Assembly: GCF_029625315.1 (NCBI RefSeq)
Contig: NZ_CP121110.1
Span: 1,975,501-2,039,500, forward strand
From: Flavobacterium ginsengisoli
GTDB lineage: Bacteria; Bacteroidota; Bacteroidia; Flavobacteriales; Flavobacteriaceae
Length of the DNA stretch: 64,000 nt
Reading direction: 5' to 3'
In this document: piece after piece, positions 18,019 to 26,722 of the stretch
Position numbering within the stretch: the first letter of the stretch is position 1
How the letters are laid out: each line of letters opens with the position of its first letter
Notes under the pieces: model-generated
Seen by the model: only the letters and a program-made list of their open reading frames with translations
What the model was told of the DNA's origin: nothing
Databases searched by the model: none
Program-made: the position numbers and the translations under genes

Positions 18019-18558
18019 ATGAAAAAACTATTTGCTTTATTTTTATTGCTCTGTGCAATAACACAAATTTATTCTCAAGACAAGAATTCTAAAGCCCGAC
18101 AGTTTATCGAAAACGCAGAAATCATGCAAGTAAATAAAGATTGGAATAAAAAAGCCGAATTTACGACTGGATTAAAAGAGGTTTTAGTTTTCTTTCCTGT
18201 TGAAGCAATTGATTTAAAATCAAACAAAAAAATAAAAGCATTGCAAGTGGAAATGGCATTAGCCGAAAATTATTTTAAATCTTCTTGGATTGATTTGAAT
18301 GAAGTTGATGAATTTATATTATTTATTGAACAATATGTTATTCCCAATCTTAAAGACAAAACTCAAAAAAACCAATCAACCACATATATATTTAATTCTA
18401 AAGAAATAACATTTAGTTTTCATATTCAAAATACTTCTAGAAGAATCTCAATATATCTTAAAGATAATGGCATTACAGATTATAGACGTTATTTCTGGAC
18501 AGAAACGCAAGTAGGTAAAATTCCTGAATTGCTTATAATGCTGAAGGAAATTAAATAA
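18019..18558 (+). CDS. Secreted protein, unknown function
   Basis: 179 aa with a signal peptide ending in QIYSQD. The mature part is mixed alpha/beta and charged, with NSKEITFSFHIQNTSRRISIYLKDN near the C-terminus. I recognise no domain. The next gene starts 14 nt downstream, so the two likely form an operon of exported proteins. Confidence 0.6.
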   Translation: MKKLFALFLLLCAITQIYSQDKNSKARQFIENAEIMQVNKDWNKKAEFTTGLKEVLVFFPVEAIDLKSNKKIKALQVEMALAENYFKSSWIDLNEVDEFILFIEQYVIPNLKDKTQKNQSTTYIFNSKEITFSFHIQNTSRRISIYLKDNGITDYRRYFWTETQVGKIPELLIMLKEIK

Positions 18559-18572
18559 TTAAAAAAAGGTTT

Positions 18573-19325
18573 ATGAAATATTTTCTATTCATAATTTTAA
18601 TTGGAATCAATTTAAATGCACAAGATTGTCCGACGAGAATTGGCGACTTTGAGATAAATTCTACAAAAACTTCTGATCTAGAATGGATATTACCTTCATA
18701 TTCGTCATATATGACAATAATAGAAGACTTAAACGAATATCAAAATAATGTAGTTAATTATGAAGATCTCAATGAAAAATACTCAGGAGGAACATTAGCT
18801 TATAGATTAAAACCAGACTATAATAATGTAAAAAGTTGGTATAATCTAGAAGTTGCCTCAGTAAATGATTCTACAGAAGTAATATTCATTCCAAGTTACG
18901 AAACTAACAATATTGTTATTAAAAATGTTTTACTCAAATTTTATAATGATAAATTATATTTTATAAGGGCAAGCTTAAATAAAAATTATACTGATATTAT
19001 TCTTGAAAAATATAAAGGAAAGGGATTTAAGTCGGAAGAAAAGAAAACCCCGAATGCTTGCAAAAATGTAAAATTCAAAAAATATTTGAATACATTGTCT
19101 CAATATTTTTTTGCTTCTGAAGAAAATAAAATTCGAGCAATGTTAACTTTTGATTTTAAAATCAATAAATATTGTGAAAATGTAATTAATGATAGAATAG
19201 AAATATTTGACTTTGACATTTACATTAGAGAAAATAAAAAAATTCAATTCAATATGGAAAACATGCAAATGATGGAAGATGATAGAAAAAAACTTGAAAA
19301 GGAAGAAAAACTTAAAAGATTTTAA
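18573..19325 (+). CDS. Secreted protein, unknown function
   Basis: 250 aa. The signal peptide ends in LNAQD, followed by CPTRIGDFEINSTKTSDLEW. The C-terminus is a charged helix (MMEDDRKKLEKEEKLKRF). Very AT-rich with many Asn, Lys and Ile codons, more so than the flanking core genes. It contains a GCTTGC word (19056-19061) that does not break the frame (PNACKNVK). No domain recognised. Confidence 0.6.
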   Translation: MKYFLFIILIGINLNAQDCPTRIGDFEINSTKTSDLEWILPSYSSYMTIIEDLNEYQNNVVNYEDLNEKYSGGTLAYRLKPDYNNVKSWYNLEVASVNDSTEVIFIPSYETNNIVIKNVLLKFYNDKLYFIRASLNKNYTDIILEKYKGKGFKSEEKKTPNACKNVKFKKYLNTLSQYFFASEENKIRAMLTFDFKINKYCENVINDRIEIFDFDIYIRENKKIQFNMENMQMMEDDRKKLEKEEKLKRF

Positions 19326-19384
19326 AATGTCTCTTATAGACCCGATAGCAGATTTCTAAACAAGACTATAAACTTTTTATATAA

Positions 19385-19792
19385 ATGATAAAAACATCTG
19401 ATAAACCATCACACGAAGATATTTATCAAAAAATATCTTCTCTTTTTAATATCAAGTTCAAATCACAATTAAAGGATAGTCCAATTGTCTTTGATAATTT
19501 TTTACAAATAAAAAATGTTGTTTTAGGGAATGAGTATTATGTAGTTCTATTTGAAACTGGAAATGAAATTCTTAAATTTAAAAACAGAGAAGAATTCATA
19601 GATAACTTTATCAGTTTTATTGATGTAAAAATTATAGAACTGAATAATGAATTTGAAGATTTACAAAAGTTTGAAAGAATGTCAATGGGAATTAAATATG
19701 ATGAAAATGAAGTTTATATGCGCCATGAATTTATTGGGCACGGAACTATAAAATTGAATCAAATTCGAAATAAATTATTAAGCTTAAAATAA
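19385..19792 (+). CDS. Cytoplasmic orphan protein
   Basis: 135 aa with no signal peptide. It is mixed alpha/beta, with FDNFLQIKNVVLGNEYYVVLFETGNE in the middle and a C-terminal helix pair. The nuclease-like gene starts 34 nt downstream, so they may be functionally linked. No family recognised. Confidence 0.55.
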   Translation: MIKTSDKPSHEDIYQKISSLFNIKFKSQLKDSPIVFDNFLQIKNVVLGNEYYVVLFETGNEILKFKNREEFIDNFISFIDVKIIELNNEFEDLQKFERMSMGIKYDENEVYMRHEFIGHGTIKLNQIRNKLLSLK

Positions 19793-19826
19793 AAACATTT
19801 TTTTTCCTACTACAAACCGCTAACTA

Positions 19827-20972
19827 ATGGAAGAATTTAAAGAAATCAAAAGCATAATTAATCTTACAAAATCTAGAATCGATGCACATCTAAAATTCAA
19901 GCAAGAATACGATAAGCAACTAGCATTTGACTTTAGTTTGTTTCAGTTTTTTTCTATGGGAGAAAATAAGATTACCCAAATTTTAGCTTATTTCTTAGAT
20001 GAAAAACAAAATCATGGGCAAGGCAATATTTTTTTAAATGAATTTATTAAAACATTCTGCAACAAAGAAGTTGATATCCTTAATTCTATAAATATCTGTG
20101 AAAAAATAATTACTAACAATCGAAGAATAGATCTTTATATAGAAGTTGATGATTTAATTATTGCCATAGAAAATAAAATCTGGGCTGACGACCAAACAAA
20201 TCAATTAAGAGACTATGCTAACTTTTTAGAAAATAAATCAAAGGGTAATTATTTATTGTTTTATCTAAATCCTTATGGCTTAGAGCCATCATCCAAAAGC
20301 ATGGATGATAGTTGCAGAAATAAATTAATTGAACAACAAAAACTTAAAGTAATTAGTTACAAATATGATATTGTAAATTTAATTAATAGCTGGTTGCTTA
20401 TTTGCGAGGCAGATAATGTTTCTCATTTCTTAAAAGAATTCAAAAAATATATTGAAATAAAATTCCTTGGTAAAAATACTCTAAATATGTCAAAAGAATT
20501 AAGAAGCATTATTTATGACAATGAACGTGAAGTTCGAGAATTGGTTAATGAATATAAGCAAATTGAAAATGAAGTAATAAATACACTAAATAATATAGGC
20601 AAAGAATTAGGTAAAATTAATACTGAATTACCTTTAGGAGTCACTTTAACCAAAAGTGGGGTATTCAATTGGGAAGGGGCACGTGTATATAAGTTTTCGG
20701 TCTCAAAAAATGGAAATAAAATTTGGATTCAATTTGTAAAAGAAAACATTCATCTTTATTCAAATTATTATTTACAAGAAGGAACTGACATGATTTTCAA
20801 GGAAATTCTAACAGAATTAAATATAAACAATCACGTCAGCCTCAATTATAAATTACCAAAATCTGAATTAATAAATATTTTTCTAAACCAGGTTAAAATT
20901 GCAATTCAGAGTTTTGATATTTATGATGTCCGAATGGAAAATTCTACAGATTTAAACAATGATAATGTTTAA
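19827..20972 (+). CDS. PD-(D/E)XK nuclease superfamily protein (PDDEXK_4-like)
   Basis: 381 aa. The N-terminal half matches PD-(D/E)XK families: MGENKITQILAYFLD near residue 48, then RRIDLYIEVDDLIIAIENKIWA near residues 107-128, where the Asp of RID and the Glu-x-Lys of IENK form the expected metal-binding set, then DQTNQLRDYANFL and the LLFYLNPYG strand. The C-terminal 180 residues are an alpha/beta region of unknown fold that could sense or bind a partner. Such proteins often occur in defence islands, but a function in this locus is not shown. Confidence 0.75.
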   Translation: MEEFKEIKSIINLTKSRIDAHLKFKQEYDKQLAFDFSLFQFFSMGENKITQILAYFLDEKQNHGQGNIFLNEFIKTFCNKEVDILNSINICEKIITNNRRIDLYIEVDDLIIAIENKIWADDQTNQLRDYANFLENKSKGNYLLFYLNPYGLEPSSKSMDDSCRNKLIEQQKLKVISYKYDIVNLINSWLLICEADNVSHFLKEFKKYIEIKFLGKNTLNMSKELRSIIYDNEREVRELVNEYKQIENEVINTLNNIGKELGKINTELPLGVTLTKSGVFNWEGARVYKFSVSKNGNKIWIQFVKENIHLYSNYYLQEGTDMIFKEILTELNINNHVSLNYKLPKSELINIFLNQVKIAIQSFDIYDVRMENSTDLNNDNV

Positions 20973-21000
20973 TTTCGTTTAATACTGAAATAAAAAACTA

Positions 21001-21096
21001 CCCCGCTAGCGCGAGCGCCTCTTCCGCTCGTGTCTGCAAAGTTTTTAAAATTGATTTAGATTGCGTTCACGAGCGGGACGCTCGCGCCAGCAGAGG
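21001..21096. repeat. REP-like GC-rich palindrome
   Basis: CCCCGCTAGCGCGAGCGCC (21001 on) and the inverted GGACGCTCGCGCCAGCAGAGG (to 21096), with CCGCTCGTG and CACGAGCGG inside, form arms of about 30 nt around a 35-nt AT-rich centre. Its GC content is far above its surroundings. It resembles REP-type elements of Flavobacterium genomes. Only one copy is in this window. Confidence 0.75.
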
Positions 21097-21185
21097 ATAA
21101 CACGAATGTAATAGCTAAATACAAAATCAATAGAATTTGCATTTTAAGGCTAAAGTAACTTATAATATGTTAAAAAAATTAAAAT

Positions 21186-21833
21186 ATGCACATAGTAAAC
21201 AGTTTTGAAGAATTAAAAAAAGTAATTGGATATTCTTTCAAATATGATAAGAATGAATCAAAAATTGTGGGGTTGTTATTTGCTCAACCCGATAGCTTTA
21301 CAGAAGATGAAATATTAAAAAAAGTTGATTATTATAATAATCGCTCGAGAGAAACAATTGATTTTTTTTGCATTGGTTACCAACCTAAAATGTTTGAACC
21401 TGCTCTTTCAGTTGTAACTAAAGTTAACAATGAAGACTGGACTTTTAACCCTGAAAATTTTAATAATTTAAGAATTGAAATTGAAAGAAAAACAAAATGG
21501 AAATATTCTGGAAGTGTAGAGCTCGTTTTATTTAATGCATACATAGATAATGAAGATGAAGTAAAATTTGATTTTTCAGACGCACTTTCAATTGATTTAA
21601 TAAAAGCAAAAAACGAGCAATTAATATACAGTGTTGGAGAAATGTTTGAAAAAATTTTTAGTATATCGGAAACAATAACTACTGATAACCCAACGAAAGA
21701 AATGAGCCTAAAATTGATAGGAAATTCAGGTAAAAAATCTTTCGTGGATATTCTTTTCAATCTTTTACCAGAAGCAATTAGAAAAGACACTAAAAGAATC
21801 TATTTATACGGAACAAGTAACTACGAAAAATGA
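21186..21833 (+). CDS. Cytoplasmic orphan protein
   Basis: 215 aa, no signal peptide. It starts MHIVNSFEELKKVIGYSF and contains LLFAQPDSFTEDEILKKVDYYNNRS and DFFCIGYQP. The C-terminal third is helical. It lies between two predicted PD-(D/E)XK proteins but is separated by a REP-like palindrome and has its own terminator. No domain recognised. Confidence 0.55.
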   Translation: MHIVNSFEELKKVIGYSFKYDKNESKIVGLLFAQPDSFTEDEILKKVDYYNNRSRETIDFFCIGYQPKMFEPALSVVTKVNNEDWTFNPENFNNLRIEIERKTKWKYSGSVELVLFNAYIDNEDEVKFDFSDALSIDLIKAKNEQLIYSVGEMFEKIFSISETITTDNPTKEMSLKLIGNSGKKSFVDILFNLLPEAIRKDTKRIYLYGTSNYEK

Positions 21834-21857
21834 AAAATCCGATAGCGCGGATTTTTG
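21833..21857 (+). terminator. Intrinsic terminator overlapping the preceding stop codon
   Basis: AAAAATCCG, ATAGCG, CGGATTTTT form a short strong hairpin; the stem begins at the TGA of the gene ending at 21833. Confidence 0.75.
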
Positions 21858-21940
21858 TATTAATTTTTAAATCCCCATACTGCTTTGAGTATCCTGCTCC
21901 TAGCAACTATCAAGCTAAAATCAAAAAATAATTCACGCTA

Positions 21941-22879
21941 ATGCAAATAAAAAAATATAAATTATCCAACATTGGAGAGAATTTTGGATCAAATTTAATC
22001 GCCTCACTTTTTGATGGTGAAATTCAACGCGAAACTTTAAGTGGTGAAGGATCAGCAGCACTGGACTTTCAACTAAAGTATAAAAATTTTTTTGATATTA
22101 GCGTAAAACAAATTGGTGTTCAAATAAAAACGGGAAATTCTTATACTGAATGGCTAAAAACTAAGAAGTGCTATTCTCTTAGAAACATCGATCCAGAGCA
22201 TATTGAAAAATGGAAAAAAAATAATCAAAGTGTTATTATATTATGGGTCAATCCAAAGAAAAAAATTGAAGTCTATTGGAAATTTATAAAACCTACGAGT
22301 TCTTCTGATTTTTTATATCTAACAAATAATAATTTACTTCGTCCACATTCTATTTTTGAAATCGATAGATTATTTACATTATCACAAAAAAAGAGTAAAA
22401 ATGGAATTCCCTTAATTACCCTAAAACAATTTACAACTTTAGCAGATGTAAAAAAATGGTCTAAAAAAGAATACTCCAGAATTAAAGGTGAAGTTTCAAC
22501 TCCTTTTGGAATAATTAGTCTTAGTGGGTATGCATGGAAGCATTTAATTCGAAAAAATCGAAATGTAACTCATATATTTGACAGTCTTTTACTATTGAGA
22601 AATGTCAAAACTATTTTAAATTTCTATCCAGATCAAATCCAGACAATTTCTCCTGACAATAATCCTGAAAATCTTAATAAGCATAATAATAACATTTTAA
22701 GCCAAAAAAGGGTTTTGTTTATTTATAGAAACGTTAATTTCAATGATAAAAAGGGGTGTACAGTTTATATTAGGATGAAAGAAACTATAATTTATCCCAA
22801 AAATTGGAGAGAAAACTTTTTTGCAAAAGATAAATTACAATACAAATTGACTTTAGAAAGCATTTATAGAAAAACCTAA
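21941..22879 (+). CDS. DUF4365-like (PD-(D/E)XK-type) protein with an unknown C-terminal domain
   Basis: 312 aa. The first 125 residues look like DUF4365: GENFGSNLIASLFDGEIQRE, then SAALDFQLKYKNFF (candidate metal-binding Asp), then IGVQIKTGNSYTEW (the Q-x-K motif of the restriction-endonuclease-like fold), then VIILWVNPKKKIEVYWKFI. The C-terminal half (about 160-312) contains GIISLSGYAWKHLIRKNR and has no domain I recognise. It could be a nucleic-acid effector or a sensor. Neighbouring genes do not show which. Confidence 0.55.
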   Translation: MQIKKYKLSNIGENFGSNLIASLFDGEIQRETLSGEGSAALDFQLKYKNFFDISVKQIGVQIKTGNSYTEWLKTKKCYSLRNIDPEHIEKWKKNNQSVIILWVNPKKKIEVYWKFIKPTSSSDFLYLTNNNLLRPHSIFEIDRLFTLSQKKSKNGIPLITLKQFTTLADVKKWSKKEYSRIKGEVSTPFGIISLSGYAWKHLIRKNRNVTHIFDSLLLLRNVKTILNFYPDQIQTISPDNNPENLNKHNNNILSQKRVLFIYRNVNFNDKKGCTVYIRMKETIIYPKNWRENFFAKDKLQYKLTLESIYRKT

Positions 22880-23115
22880 AAGGTCATACAATTCTCTCTT
22901 CACAACCTTACAAATTATTTATATTGATAAAATATAAATAGAGAGTATAAACATTCACATGTTTTTAAATGTGCGCGAGAATGAAATGCACAACCTTATA
23001 TTATCTACAAATATAAAAATATTTACTAATTTAAATACCAAAGCTCCTTCATAAAAATTCTAATAAAAAAGTTTTACAATTATCTTCAACTTTACCTTCT
23101 TTTATACACTAAGCA

Positions 23116-23445
23116 TCAACTCCCAACCTTATAAACCTCATCCAACAACTCCATTTCATCTTCTGGCAATAACTGCAAGGCAATTTCAAGCAAAGTCATA
23201 ACATTGACATTATTATCTTTTGTAAAACTCGACAAACTGTTTGCATCTGGATTAAGCAAAATAATACTTGCTTTTAGCAAATCTGAAACCATTAGATTTA
23301 ATTCGTTATAAGAAGAAACTTTTAGCGGTATTGTATACGAGTTGGTCTCTTTTGGAACTGGTTTTAGTTTGCTGAAGTAGCTTCCTTTATTTATTAATTC
23401 TAACAATTCTTCGGCTCTTTCTTTATTTTCTATTTCTATTTTCAT
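23116..23445 (-). CDS. Small orphan protein divergent from an XRE regulator
   Basis: 109 aa, cytoplasmic. It starts MKIEIENKERAEELLELINK and ends LLPEDEMELLDEVYKVGS; helices flank a short beta region. It is divergent from the XRE gene at 23551, with a shared 105-bp region. The pairing resembles a regulator and target or partner, but no toxin or antitoxin motif is visible. The gap 22880-23115 shows no feature. Confidence 0.5.
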   Translation of the reverse strand: MKIEIENKERAEELLELINKGSYFSKLKPVPKETNSYTIPLKVSSYNELNLMVSDLLKASIILLNPDANSLSSFTKDNNVNVMTLLEIALQLLPEDEMELLDEVYKVGS

Positions 23446-23550
23446 ATAAGATTTAATTTACAATTTAAACAAATATATAAAATATCGGTTGAAAACAATC
23501 GATTTTTAACAATCATATCGAAACAATCTATTACTTGTAATTTCATTTCT

Positions 23551-23787
23551 ATGAAAAGAGAAAGAAAAAGTGAAATTCCCGAAGTTGTAAAAGAACTGGG
23601 AATTAAGATAAAAGATGTGATTGAGGATAATAAATTAAAGACAAGAGAAGTTGCCCATGACGCTGAGATGGATGTGGAAAATTTAAGAAAATACCTTAAA
23701 GGTTCACAAGAAATGAAAGTAAGCACTTTATTTAAAATTGCTCAAGCTTTAAAAATTCACCCAAGCGAATTAATTAAGGATTTGTAA
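23551..23787 (+). CDS. XRE family helix-turn-helix regulator
   Basis: 78 aa. The Cro/CI-type helix-turn-helix covers about residues 20-75: KLKTREVAHDAEMDVENLRKYL and MKVSTLFKIAQALKIHPSELI. There is no ligand domain. Its last 14 bp overlap the 3' end of the convergent transposase gene (23774), which suggests the insertion sequence landed right against it. Confidence 0.85.
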   Translation: MKRERKSEIPEVVKELGIKIKDVIEDNKLKTREVAHDAEMDVENLRKYLKGSQEMKVSTLFKIAQALKIHPSELIKDL

Positions 23788-24409
23788 TATTTTGTTGTTG
23801 CTTTATTGCTAAATTATTTTTTCGTATTGAGACGTATATGCCTAATTCTCTCATACATCTTAGCACAGTTGTATGTGATAAAAAATACCCTGATTTTTGT
23901 AGTTCTATAACAATACGATGGCAACCATAAGTTTCTTTAGAAGCAGAAAAAATAGACTTAATTTCATTTTTTAAGTTTATACGCCATTTTTGAGTTTCTG
24001 TAAGCAAACCTCGTTTCCATGTGCGGTAGGTACCTCTATTTACATCTAATGTTCTGCACATTAATTTTATTGAATATTTTTTTTCATTTTCTGCCATAAA
24101 ATGAAAAATGAAAGGTTTTCCGAGGCAAATATATTTACTGGCATTTCTAATGATTTCAAACTTTAAATCCACATCTTTAATTTGTTTTTCGAGATAGTAA
24201 ATTTTCTTCTCTTCAGAAGTTAAAGTTAGATTCCCATACCCAGGAAAACATCCTGTTCCATGTTTTTTATACTCTTTTCGCCAAAGAGAAAGAAGATTTT
24301 TATCTATTTGCAAATCTCTCGCCGTTTGAGCCGAATTTCGATTTTCATAACTTAAGAAGACTGCCTTTAATTTGAAATCGCGGTCATAATTTGCTCTGGT
24401 CTTTTTCAT
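23774..24409 (-). CDS. Transposase-like protein without the DDE catalytic core
   Basis: 211 aa. The N-terminal helix-turn-helix (YDRDFKLKAVFLSYENRNSA, LQIDKNLLSLWRKEYKKHG) and the middle domain (LMCRTLDVNRGTYRTWKRG, SKETYGCHRIVIELQKSG) are IS3-like, but the protein ends just after the HTH_21-type region at MRELGIYVSIRKN and lacks the integrase core. Its start overlaps the stop of the full-length transposase by ATGA. It could be a truncated second element or a DNA-binding accessory of the first. It differs in sequence from its partner, so it is not a simple duplication. Confidence 0.7.
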   Translation of the reverse strand: MKKTRANYDRDFKLKAVFLSYENRNSAQTARDLQIDKNLLSLWRKEYKKHGTGCFPGYGNLTLTSEEKKIYYLEKQIKDVDLKFEIIRNASKYICLGKPFIFHFMAENEKKYSIKLMCRTLDVNRGTYRTWKRGLLTETQKWRINLKNEIKSIFSASKETYGCHRIVIELQKSGYFLSHTTVLRCMRELGIYVSIRKNNLAIKQQQNITNP

Positions 24410-25566
24410 AAATTATAATTATTAAATTCCTCGATTGTCTTGTAATTAAGGCTGGAATGTATTCTTTTTTTATTATACCAGTTTTCTATATATTCAAGTA
24501 TAACGATTTTCAATTCACCTGTTGTTAGTAATCTCTTCTGTTTATAAATTACTTCTCTCTTTAAAGTATTAAAAAAACTTTCCATAACAGCATTATCTAA
24601 ACTGTCTGCTGTTCTGTTCATACTAGGTTTGCAATTATATTCAGCTAATTTATTAGTAAACAATTTACTCGCATACTGAGATCCTTTATCAGAATGGAAT
24701 ATTAATCCGTCTCTAATAGGACGATTAATTATTGCTTTTTCAAAAGCAGGTAAAGTTGTAACCTTAGTAGAAAGTTCACAACTCAAATGCCATCCTACTA
24801 TTTTTCTATCATACAAATCCATAACAACAGTGAGATATGAAAACCTTCTCTTTATTTGAATATAAGTAATATCTGAAACCCAAACTTTACAAGGTTCATC
24901 TACTTTAAACTGTCTTTTTAATAAGTTGGAAGCAATACATAAATTATGCTTTGAATCAGTTGTAACTTTGAATTTCTTTTTTACTTTACTCCTCAAACCA
25001 AGCTCTTTCATCCAAAACGATACCTGTGCTTCAGAAATTTTAAATCCTCGATTATTAAGTTCTCTTGTAATTAATATAACTCCTTTATACTGCTTGAATT
25101 CAAAAAATATAGAATCTATTTCTTTTTTAAGCAGATTAACGCGGATTTCTCTTTTTGAAAAAGGTTGTTTTGTCCATAAATAATAGGTTGAATGTGAAGC
25201 TCCTAAGACCTCAAACATTGTATATAAAGGATATTTATCTCTATTCTGATGTATGAAATTACAAATTACATGTTTGCCTTGATTCATATATTTAAGACCT
25301 TTCTCCAGTATTTCTAACCGCAGTTGAGAATCTGCAAGCTTTTTTTCTAATTCATAGATTTCCTTGTTTTCGTAATATACTCTTTTAATACCTACTCCTA
25401 GAAAACTCCCTTTACCAAACTTTAGGTAAGCGCTACGCCATTTAGAAAGCATTTTAGGATTAATGCCTAATTCTTCTGCAGTTTCTGAAACGGTCTTTCT
25501 TATATAGCTTAATAGAACTGCATTCTCTTTGAAGATTGGGTCGTAATGTCTAACATTTTCATTCAT
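24406..25566 (-). CDS. IS3 family transposase, apparently intact
   Basis: 386 aa from the ATG at 25566; an in-frame start at 25593 is also possible. An N-terminal helix-turn-helix (SETAEELGINPKMLSKWRSAY) is followed by a leucine-zipper-like helix, HTH_21 (VLGASHSTYYLWTKQPF) and the rve integrase core. The DDE residues are visible: Asp in VWVSDITYIQ, Asp in GLIFHSDKGSQYAS and Glu in DNAVMESFFNTLKRE. OrfA and OrfB functions are fused in one frame with no slippery frameshift needed, which is less common in IS3. Confidence 0.88.
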   Translation of the reverse strand: MNENVRHYDPIFKENAVLLSYIRKTVSETAEELGINPKMLSKWRSAYLKFGKGSFLGVGIKRVYYENKEIYELEKKLADSQLRLEILEKGLKYMNQGKHVICNFIHQNRDKYPLYTMFEVLGASHSTYYLWTKQPFSKREIRVNLLKKEIDSIFFEFKQYKGVILITRELNNRGFKISEAQVSFWMKELGLRSKVKKKFKVTTDSKHNLCIASNLLKRQFKVDEPCKVWVSDITYIQIKRRFSYLTVVMDLYDRKIVGWHLSCELSTKVTTLPAFEKAIINRPIRDGLIFHSDKGSQYASKLFTNKLAEYNCKPSMNRTADSLDNAVMESFFNTLKREVIYKQKRLLTTGELKIVILEYIENWYNKKRIHSSLNYKTIEEFNNYNL

Positions 25567-25826
25567 ATTAAGAAGTTTTATTATTAATTTCATTTATATA
25601 AAAAAAATAATAATCTAATTTACAACAAATTAGAACACAATCTCCATAGAACTACTTGCGGAGATTTCTCCTTACGTCGAAATGACAATACTGTGTGGTT
25701 ACTACGAGGATAAGCTGGCGAGAGACAAACTAAACAAAAACCAACACTCATTAAATCAGTATTTTAGCAATAAATTTATATATTTGGTTATACCAAAAAC
25801 AAATTTACTATCTAAAACCACTATTA

Positions 25827-26651
25827 ATGAAAGGACTTATTAAACTCGGCCGTTTATTTTACGGTATCGGCATTATTGCTTTGGGAGTACATCAGCTTAT
25901 TATTAAAGATTTTCGATCAGAAATTTTATCACCTTTTCCCGCTTGGGCGCATCAATATCCTGCGTTTTCTATCCTTACCGGAATTGTTTTAATATTGGCA
26001 GGAATTATTATTTCGGGAATTGTTACCATTAAATTTATCGATACTAGAAAAGTCTGTCTTTATTTAGGTTTTGCTTTTCTTGTCGCTTTTGTTGTTTCGC
26101 ATCTTCCGTTTATTTTCATTTTTAATACCGACAAAACCAACGCCACACAAATCTGGATCAACGCCATTGAGGAACTAACGTATAGCGGCGGAGCGTTTGT
26201 ATTGGCGGGTTCGTATAGTGCGAACAAAAGCGAAAGCAAATTCGACAAATTTCTAGAAAAACTTATTCCTGTTGGGCGAATTTTCTATTCGCTTTTAATG
26301 CTTTTGTTTGGATTAAGCCATTTTCTTTTTGCTGAGTTTGTGTCTACAATGGTTCCGAAATGGTTGCCTGGAACTATGTTTTGGACTTATTTTGTAGGCG
26401 TTGCACTTATTTGTTCGGGCATTTCGATAATTTTCAAGCTTTGGATAAAACCTATTTCGCTTCTTTTGGCTTTAATGCTTTTACTTTTTGTACTTTTCTT
26501 CCATATTCAAGATGCGGTTGCAAACCCAACTATAGGGGGCGGAAATGAAATTGTACGCGCCATTATCGCTTTACTTTTCTGCGGCATTGCATTGGTAATT
26601 GCATTAACAAATGATTCTAAAAAAGAGCTTTTAACTTCAGAAGCAATTTAA
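25827..26651 (+). CDS. DoxX-like membrane protein
   Basis: 274 aa with about eight transmembrane helices in two related halves: LIKLGRLFYGIGIIALGVHQ near residue 5 and IPVGRIFYSLLMLLFGLSHF near 146. This duplicated four-helix pattern fits DoxX/DoxD-like proteins. Function unknown. A terminator follows at 26662-26706. Confidence 0.6.
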   Translation: MKGLIKLGRLFYGIGIIALGVHQLIIKDFRSEILSPFPAWAHQYPAFSILTGIVLILAGIIISGIVTIKFIDTRKVCLYLGFAFLVAFVVSHLPFIFIFNTDKTNATQIWINAIEELTYSGGAFVLAGSYSANKSESKFDKFLEKLIPVGRIFYSLLMLLFGLSHFLFAEFVSTMVPKWLPGTMFWTYFVGVALICSGISIIFKLWIKPISLLLALMLLLFVLFFHIQDAVANPTIGGGNEIVRAIIALLFCGIALVIALTNDSKKELLTSEAI

Positions 26652-26661
26652 ACTCAAATAA

Positions 26662-26706
26662 AAAAACATCCCGCAAAGAGATCTTCTTTTTGGGATGTTT
26701 TTTATT
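26662..26706. terminator. Bidirectional terminator
   Basis: AAAAAACATCCC pairs with GGGATGTTTTTT. It separates the convergent genes ending at 26651 and 26723. Confidence 0.8.
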
Positions 26707-26722
26707 TAAAGCAAAAATTAGT

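Larger units (their letters stand above)
23774..25593 (-). mobile_element. IS3-type element with two overlapping transposase genes
   Basis: The minus-strand genes at 24406-25566 and 23774-24409 both belong to the IS3-like transposase group and overlap by ATGA. I could not find clear terminal inverted repeats or a target duplication, so the outer limits are those of the genes. 25620-25740 upstream holds a hairpin-rich stretch (GGAGATTTCTCC) that may be an unrelated intergenic repeat. Confidence 0.7.
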
